Part shown: piece by piece, positions 7,575 to 11,496 of the stretch
How the letters are laid out: every line of letters starts with the position of its first letter
Numbering within the stretch: the first letter of the stretch is position 1
Assembly (NCBI GenBank): GCA_003646745.1
Contig: QMLM01000033.1
Span: 1 to 11,496 of the forward strand
DNA from: Deltaproteobacteria bacterium
GTDB lineage: Bacteria > Desulfobacterota > B13-G15 > RBG-16-54-18
Direction: 5' to 3'
Length of the DNA: 11,496 nucleotides
Notes under the pieces: generated by a model
The model's input: only the letters and a program-made list of their open reading frames with translations
What the model was told of the DNA's origin: nothing
The model's database searches: none
Program-made: the position numbers and the translations under genes

Positions 7575-7982
7575 ATGGGCGAGGAGCGTAAGGTAAGGAT
7601 AATGATCGCCAAACCTGGCCTAGATGGCCATGACAGGGGAGCGAGGGTGATTGCCAGGGCCCTCAGGGATGCGGGCTTTGAGGTGATATATACGGGGCTA
7701 CATCAATCTCCTGAACAGATAGTAGCGGCCGCCATCCAGGAAGACGTGGATGCCGTAGGTTTGAGCAACCTATCGGGGGCCCATACATACCTTTTCCCCC
7801 GCGTGGTGGAGCTTCTGCGGGAACAAGGGGCCGACGATATCGTGGTATTTGGCGGAGGGATCATCCCTGATGAAGACATCCCCAAGTTAAAGGAGGCAGG
7901 AATCAAGGAGGTCTTTACCCCGGGAACCCTTCTGGAGGACATTATAAAGTGGGTAAAGGAAAACATCAAACCAAGGAGATAA
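7575..7982 (+). CDS. icmB: Acyl-CoA mutase small subunit (cobalamin-binding)
   Basis: A 135-residue B12-binding Rossmann domain, the size of IcmB/HcmB. The full cobalamin signature is present with canonical spacing: DGHDRG (17-22, His19 as the lower axial cobalt ligand), 41 residues, SNL (64-66), 26 residues, GG (93-94). It binds adenosylcobalamin in the base-off/His-on mode and docks onto the large subunit encoded 16 bases upstream. A longer in-frame reading from 7428 would overlap the large-subunit gene by 130 bases and adds unrelated sequence; the ATG at 7575 with the GGGGGGTGAG site at 7561-7570 gives a protein that begins just before the conserved VRIMIAKPGLDGHD start, so 7575 is chosen. 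Confidence 0.92.
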   Translation: MGEERKVRIMIAKPGLDGHDRGARVIARALRDAGFEVIYTGLHQSPEQIVAAAIQEDVDAVGLSNLSGAHTYLFPRVVELLREQGADDIVVFGGGIIPDEDIPKLKEAGIKEVFTPGTLLEDIIKWVKENIKPRR

Positions 7983-8084
7983 AAAGGGGGGGTGATAGAG
8001 AGGAAAATTTTACAAAGAGGACAATGAGAAGACCCATTTTGCAAATTGGTAGGACCTTATAGATCTCAGAAAGGAGGTTGGTTC
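7983..8084 (+). other. Longest intergenic gap in the window (about 100 bases)
   Basis: All other gaps are 1-18 bases. This one separates the electron-transfer/B12 genes from the thiolase/DUF35 genes. It starts with a purine-rich, ribosome-binding-site-like run (AAAAAGGGGGGGTGATAG) that is followed by no properly placed gene, then an A/T-rich part with TTTACA at 8009-8014 but no well-spaced -10 box. I see no stem-loop with a T-run. It could hold an unrecognised promoter or the remnant of a lost small gene; neither is shown. Confidence 0.4.
8071..8077 (+). promoter_or_regulatory. Ribosome binding site deciding the start of thiolase paralogue 1
   Basis: AAGGAGG lies 7 bases before the ATG at 8085, and the protein from that ATG begins with the typical thiolase MTKRVAIIG start. 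An in-frame TTG at 8046 has no comparable site. Confidence 0.75.
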
Positions 8085-9233
8085 ATGACCAAACGAGTAG
8101 CTATTATCGGCATCGGCACTACGGGTTTTAGGGCAACTACCCCAGATCTCTCCTATCGGGAGTTGACCTATGAAGCAGCTACCAAGGCCTATCTGGACGC
8201 CGGGATTGAGCCCAAGGACGTAGATGCCTTTGTCAGCACTGCTGAGGACTTTTTTGAAGGCTATAGTATAGCGGATGAATATTCACCTGATCAATTGGGG
8301 GCGGTACTGAAACCTATCTATACAATTCCCGGCGATTTTATCCACTCCTTGGCCTCAGCCTATATGATGATACTGTCGGGAATAGGGGATATCATGGTAG
8401 TCCAGGGAATGTCCAAGGCATCAAATATGCTGACTCTATCGGAGTTGGTGACATTTGCGATGGATCCCATCTATAACCGGCCCTTAAAGGAAAGCCCTCA
8501 TGCTGTGGCAGGGATGGAGATGGCGAGATTTATGTATGAAACAGGCACAACTCGAGAGCAATGTGCAAAGGTAGTGGTAAAGAACAAAAAGAATGCCTTG
8601 ACCAATCCATTGGCAGGTCATGGGGTCCTCATCGATCCGGACTATGTCCTTAATTCCGAAATTGTCTCCTTCCCACTGACCCAGATGGACATTAGCCCCC
8701 ACTCCGATGGAGCGGTAGTTGTTGTATTGGCAGAGGAAAAAACGGCTAAGAGCCTCTCTGATAAACCGATCTGGATCAGGGGAATTGGATGGTGCTCCGA
8801 TACCCCTGGTCTGGAAACGCGAAACTGGGCAGAGGCCGTTTACGCCCAGATAGCCGCTGAGATGGCCTATAAAATGGCTGGGATTCGTTATCCGAGAAAG
8901 GAAATCAACTTTGCAGAGGTAAACGACGAGTTCTCCTATAAAGAGCTCCAGCACCTTGAAGCGATGAGGATTTGTAAAAAGGGTGAAGCCGGCCCTCTAA
9001 CAGAGATGGGGGGGACAGAAATTGACGGAGAGTTTCCGGTCAACCCCTCTGGGGGTTGTCTCGGAGTGGGAAATCTCTATGAACTCAACGGAGGCCATAA
9101 AGTCTTGGAAGTGGTCAGACAACTAAGGGGCGAGGCTGGAAAGAACCAACTCAAAGATGTAACCACAGGCATTGCCCAGAGTTGGAGGGGTATCCCCACG
9201 ACAACCGGAACAGTAGTAATCCTTAGCAATTAA
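8085..9233 (+). CDS. Thiolase-fold protein, SCP-x type, lacking canonical catalytic residues (paralogue 1)
   Basis: A 382-residue protein of the thiolase superfamily, SCP-x branch: N-terminal RVAIIGIGTTGF, SGIGDIMVVQGMSKAS (98-113), VVVKNKKNALTNP (163-175), ISPHSDGAVVVVLAEE (203-218) and NPSGGCLGVGN (320-330). The start ATG at 8085 is fixed by AAGGAGG at 8071-8077; a TTG 39 bases upstream is not needed. The nucleophile region (about 79-88) has no Cys; the first Cys of the whole protein is Cys160, so the N-terminal active-site Cys is truly absent. The GHP histidine is Asn330, and the His of the usual HD[CA]F motif is Asn280 (NDEF). It is therefore unlikely to perform normal thiolysis. The neighbours, a paralogue and two DUF35 proteins, suggest a heteromeric complex. 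It may be an aldolase like Ltp2 or a non-catalytic CoA-binding subunit. Confidence 0.85.
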   Translation: MTKRVAIIGIGTTGFRATTPDLSYRELTYEAATKAYLDAGIEPKDVDAFVSTAEDFFEGYSIADEYSPDQLGAVLKPIYTIPGDFIHSLASAYMMILSGIGDIMVVQGMSKASNMLTLSELVTFAMDPIYNRPLKESPHAVAGMEMARFMYETGTTREQCAKVVVKNKKNALTNPLAGHGVLIDPDYVLNSEIVSFPLTQMDISPHSDGAVVVVLAEEKTAKSLSDKPIWIRGIGWCSDTPGLETRNWAEAVYAQIAAEMAYKMAGIRYPRKEINFAEVNDEFSYKELQHLEAMRICKKGEAGPLTEMGGTEIDGEFPVNPSGGCLGVGNLYELNGGHKVLEVVRQLRGEAGKNQLKDVTTGIAQSWRGIPTTTGTVVILSN

Positions 9234-9243
9234 AGGGAGGTGA
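9232..9243 (+). promoter_or_regulatory. Ribosome binding site deciding the start of thiolase paralogue 2
   Basis: AAAGGGAGGTGA directly follows the stop of paralogue 1 and precedes the ATG at 9249. The in-frame GTG at 9240 is within this site and is rejected as the start. Confidence 0.7.
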
Positions 9244-9248
9244 GATTG

Positions 9249-10406
9249 ATGAGGAGAGTCGCCATTGTCGGAGCAGGTTTGACCAAGTTTTACCGTAATG
9301 TTCAGGAAACACCTAAAGAACTGGCCTATGAGGCGGCAAAGATGGCCTTGGACTCCTGTGAGATGAAGCTTTCAGACATTGATTGTGTCGTTATCGGTAC
9401 GGCCCCTGATGCATTTGATGGCCTTCACATGAAGGGAGAATATCTCACTGATGGTTCAGGTGGCTATCGAAAGCCTTACATGAGGCATTATGTCGGAGGT
9501 GGAACAGGGGTGCTTTCTCCGATACATGGATGGTTTCATGTCGCCTCAGGGATGTTCGATACCTGCCTTGTAGTTGCAGAAGAGAAGATGTCCAGCGCCT
9601 ATCCCCACCCCGCTGGCGCATTTCTCACCATCTTCGACCATACCACAGAACAACCCCTCTACCCTACCCTCATTTGGATCTTTGCCATCGAGATGAACCG
9701 ATTCATGACCACTTATGGTTATAGAAAAGAAGACATTGCTTTGGTCGCCGTGAAGAATAAAAAGAACGCCATGGACCATCCGTCTGCCCAATTACCGGGA
9801 GAAATTACCGTCGAAGATGTCTTAAATTCCGAAATAATGGCTTGGCCAGTGAACAGGCTTGATATTAGCCCCACCAGTGATGGAGCCGCCGCCATTGTAT
9901 TGGCGGCCGAACATGTAGCTCGCCGTGTAACTGAGAAGCCGATTTGGATAGATGGTGTGGGATGGGCCTTGGATACCGCCTATTGGTGTACCAGAGACCT
10001 TTACTACCCTGACTATGTGGAGGTAGCGGCCCGCATGGCTTATAAGATGGCGGGGATTAAAGAACCCTCCAAAGAGATCCATATTGCTGAGCCCTATGAT
10101 CCCTTTACCTACAAGGAGCTCCACCATATTGAAGGCCTATTGCTTTGCAAGAGGGGAGAGTCGGTTCAGATGCTCCTTGACGGTGTGACCCAAAGGACGG
10201 GCAATCTTCCTTGTTGCCCATCAGGAGGGGCATTGGGGGTTGGAAACCCCATCGCCGCAACAGGCCTCATGAAAATTATCGAGATCTTTCTCCAACTCAG
10301 GGAGGAGGCTGGCAAAAGACAGGTCCCTGGCAAACCCACATGCGGTGTAGCCCAGGCATGGGGCGACCTGATGCAGGTTGGAACTGTGGTAGTAATGAGA
10401 AGTTGA
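9249..10406 (+). CDS. Thiolase-fold protein, SCP-x type, lacking canonical catalytic residues (paralogue 2)
   Basis: A 385-residue SCP-x-type thiolase homologue, clearly related to the preceding gene (shared VKNKKNA, VLNSEI, DISPxSDGA, AYKMAGI, FxYKEL and SGGxLGVGN segments) but well diverged. The start ATG 9249 follows AAAGGGAGGTGA (9232-9243); the alternative GTG at 9240 lies inside that site. Where the nucleophilic Cys should be the sequence reads VGGGTGVLS (82-90), with no Cys between 47 and 105. The GHP motif is GNP (Asn333) and the HD[CA]F motif reads YDPF (Tyr283). The Tyr is of interest because tyrosines serve as acid/base groups in the Ltp2 retro-aldolase, but equivalence is not shown here. 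It is predicted to bind CoA esters and to work with the DUF35 proteins encoded 18 bases downstream. Confidence 0.85.
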   Translation: MRRVAIVGAGLTKFYRNVQETPKELAYEAAKMALDSCEMKLSDIDCVVIGTAPDAFDGLHMKGEYLTDGSGGYRKPYMRHYVGGGTGVLSPIHGWFHVASGMFDTCLVVAEEKMSSAYPHPAGAFLTIFDHTTEQPLYPTLIWIFAIEMNRFMTTYGYRKEDIALVAVKNKKNAMDHPSAQLPGEITVEDVLNSEIMAWPVNRLDISPTSDGAAAIVLAAEHVARRVTEKPIWIDGVGWALDTAYWCTRDLYYPDYVEVAARMAYKMAGIKEPSKEIHIAEPYDPFTYKELHHIEGLLLCKRGESVQMLLDGVTQRTGNLPCCPSGGALGVGNPIAATGLMKIIEIFLQLREEAGKRQVPGKPTCGVAQAWGDLMQVGTVVVMRS

Positions 10407-10424
10407 GAAAAAGGAGGTGGAGAG

Positions 10425-10955
10425 ATGGAGATCATGGAAAAAGATGTGGCCAAAACCGCAACTAAACTTAAGACCCAACAGATCTTAGAAGGGAAGGTCC
10501 TCTCGGTAAAATGGGAACCAAACCTTAAATATGCATGGGACAACGGTCCAGCGCTCGGTCGATATTTGGCCGAACTCAAAAACGGTAGGATCATCGCCAA
10601 AAAGTGTAACAAATGTCACCGTATAATGATACCCCCTAGGATGTTCTGCGAGCTATGCTGGAGGCCCACGGATGAATGGGTCTTCGTCAAGGATACGGGC
10701 ATCGTAAATACCTGGGTGGTTAGTTATGTAGATTGGAAGGCAGGACGTCTAGACATTAAAGGTGGGGTAAGACCCATCACACCAGCAGTGATCGAGATCG
10801 ATGGTGCCTCCAAGGGGATGGGCATCCTCCACCTTCTGGATGAAGTAGATCCTTGGAAGATCTACCGGGGGATGAGGGTAAAAGCGGTGTGGAAGCCAGC
10901 TGAAGAGAGAATTGGAGCGATTACGGATATCAAATATTTCAAACCAATTGAGTAA
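10425..10955 (+). CDS. DUF35 protein: rubredoxin-like zinc ribbon plus OB-fold (paralogue 1)
   Basis: A 176-residue Zn-ribbon OB-fold protein. Four cysteines in CxxC...CxxC (Cys61, Cys64, Cys75, Cys78) with the IPPR motif between them form the zinc ribbon; the remaining ~95 residues (VKDTGIVNTWVVSYVDW onward, ending IGAITDIKYFKPIE) are the OB-fold. The first ~45 residues are an extension not found in the shorter paralogue. DUF35 proteins bind CoA esters and partner thiolases: archaeal thiolase/HMG-CoA synthase complex, benzoylsuccinyl-CoA thiolase BbsAB, steroid retro-aldolase Ltp2/ChsH2. Here it should partner one or both thiolase-fold proteins encoded just upstream. The start ATG at 10425 follows AAGGAGGTGG (10411-10420); a second ATG at 10434 is possible but farther from the site. 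Confidence 0.9.
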   Translation: MEIMEKDVAKTATKLKTQQILEGKVLSVKWEPNLKYAWDNGPALGRYLAELKNGRIIAKKCNKCHRIMIPPRMFCELCWRPTDEWVFVKDTGIVNTWVVSYVDWKAGRLDIKGGVRPITPAVIEIDGASKGMGILHLLDEVDPWKIYRGMRVKAVWKPAEERIGAITDIKYFKPIE

Positions 10956-10967
10956 GGAGGTGAAGAT

Positions 10968-11444
10968 ATGGCGTTGATCGAGCGGTATCAGAAGACAACA
11001 GACATCACCTATTGGGAAGGCCGAATCCCAATGAGTTATATTTACACTGTTGGAAGGGCAGGAGAAAAATTCTTCCGTGAGATTATAAACGGAAGGATCT
11101 TTGGGGCTCGCTGTGACACGTGCGCAGTAACCTATGTCCCCCCCAGAACCTATTGCGAGAGGTGTTTCGCTAGATTGGAGGATCATTATGTGGATGTCGG
11201 GACAAGAGGAACCGTCCATACCTTTACCCAATCCTACGAGGCATACGATGGGACAAGAAAGGAGAGTCCTTCAATAGTCGCCGTGATCAGGATAGATGGA
11301 ACCGATGGCGGCCTCGTCCATTGGTTGGGGGAAATCGATTTTAAGGATGTTTACTTCGGAATGCCGGTGGAGGCGGTATTTAAACCAAAAAAGGATCGGG
11401 AAGGAAGTATCTTAGACATCAAATACTTTAGGCCAATAAAATAG
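10968..11444 (+). CDS. DUF35 protein: rubredoxin-like zinc ribbon plus OB-fold (paralogue 2)
   Basis: A 158-residue homologue of the preceding gene, with the same zinc ribbon (Cys49, Cys52, Cys63, Cys66; VPPR between) and an OB-fold ending GSILDIKYFRPIK, nearly the same end as paralogue 1. The ribosome binding site TAAGGAGGTGA overlaps the stop of paralogue 1 (10953-10955), and the ATG is at 10968. Having two DUF35 genes directly after two thiolase-fold genes suggests either two matched pairs or one mixed assembly. No catalytic function of its own is expected; it probably binds the CoA moiety and shapes the partner's active site. It is the last gene visible; the operon may continue beyond the window. 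Confidence 0.9.
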   Translation: MALIERYQKTTDITYWEGRIPMSYIYTVGRAGEKFFREIINGRIFGARCDTCAVTYVPPRTYCERCFARLEDHYVDVGTRGTVHTFTQSYEAYDGTRKESPSIVAVIRIDGTDGGLVHWLGEIDFKDVYFGMPVEAVFKPKKDREGSILDIKYFRPIK

Positions 11445-11496
11445 AAATGACCCCCATGCCCTGACGAACACAATGAAGTGTAAAAATACAGCTTTA

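Noticed and set aside
8024..8062. 12-codon reading frame in the 7983-8084 gap as a leader peptide
   Set aside because: The upstream AAAGAGG is only a weak site, and there is no attenuator-like hairpin or codon run; probably chance.
8001..8070. Promoter in the gap (TTTACA at 8009-8014; TTGCAA at 8039-8044 with TTATAG at 8057-8062)
   Set aside because: The first has no -10 box at 16-18 bases; the second pair is only 12 bases apart. Not convincing.
11445..11496. Terminator or gene start after the last DUF35 gene
   Set aside because: Only 52 bases remain; no stem-loop with a T-run, ribosome binding site plus start, or other signal is recognisable.

Overview
The window is a single co-directional (+ strand) block of eleven genes with no RNA gene, mobile element or CRISPR array. 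Almost every gene has a strong GGAGG-type ribosome binding site, and gaps are 1-18 bases except one of 101 bases (7983-8084), so it reads like one operon, possibly with an internal boundary at that gap. The content (a c-type/b-type haem and Fe-S membrane oxidoreductase, ETF, acyl-CoA dehydrogenase, B12 mutase) points to an anaerobic or respiratory bacterium that oxidises CoA-activated organic acids. A Desulfobacterota-like or syntrophic lineage is my best guess, but the sequence does not prove a taxon.

Layout. Positions 2-2353 hold the 3' part of a large membrane electron-transfer protein. It combines a periplasmic-type multihaem cytochrome c segment (five CXXCH visible, more possibly upstream), a five-helix NarI/HdrE-like haem b domain, two [4Fe-4S] ferredoxin motifs and two HdrD-type CCG domains. 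Next come etfB and etfA (2372-4142) and an acyl-CoA dehydrogenase (4157-5311). Together these form an electron path: acyl-CoA -> dehydrogenase FAD -> EtfAB -> membrane oxidoreductase -> quinone and/or haem c.

Positions 5324-7982 carry a B12 module: a CobO/BtuR-type cobalamin adenosyltransferase, then the large and small subunits of a two-component acyl-CoA mutase. Its pocket residues (Phe89, Ala116, Gln207, which fall on the methylmalonyl-CoA mutase numbering) match isobutyryl-CoA mutase rather than methylmalonyl-CoA or 2-hydroxyisobutyryl-CoA mutase.

Positions 8085-11444 carry two diverged SCP-x-type thiolase-fold proteins followed by two DUF35 (zinc ribbon plus OB-fold) proteins. Both thiolase-fold proteins lack the nucleophilic cysteine, and both have Asn where the catalytic His of the GHP motif should be. 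They are therefore unlikely to be ordinary thiolases. Aldolase-type chemistry, as in the Ltp2/ChsH2 steroid side-chain retro-aldolase, is a reasonable hypothesis.

Taken together, the window looks like a catabolic operon for a branched carboxylic acid: the mutase rearranges the carbon skeleton, the dehydrogenase/ETF/membrane complex removes electrons, and a 2+2 thiolase-like/DUF35 assembly makes or breaks a C-C bond by a non-canonical mechanism. The substrate is not determined by the sequence.
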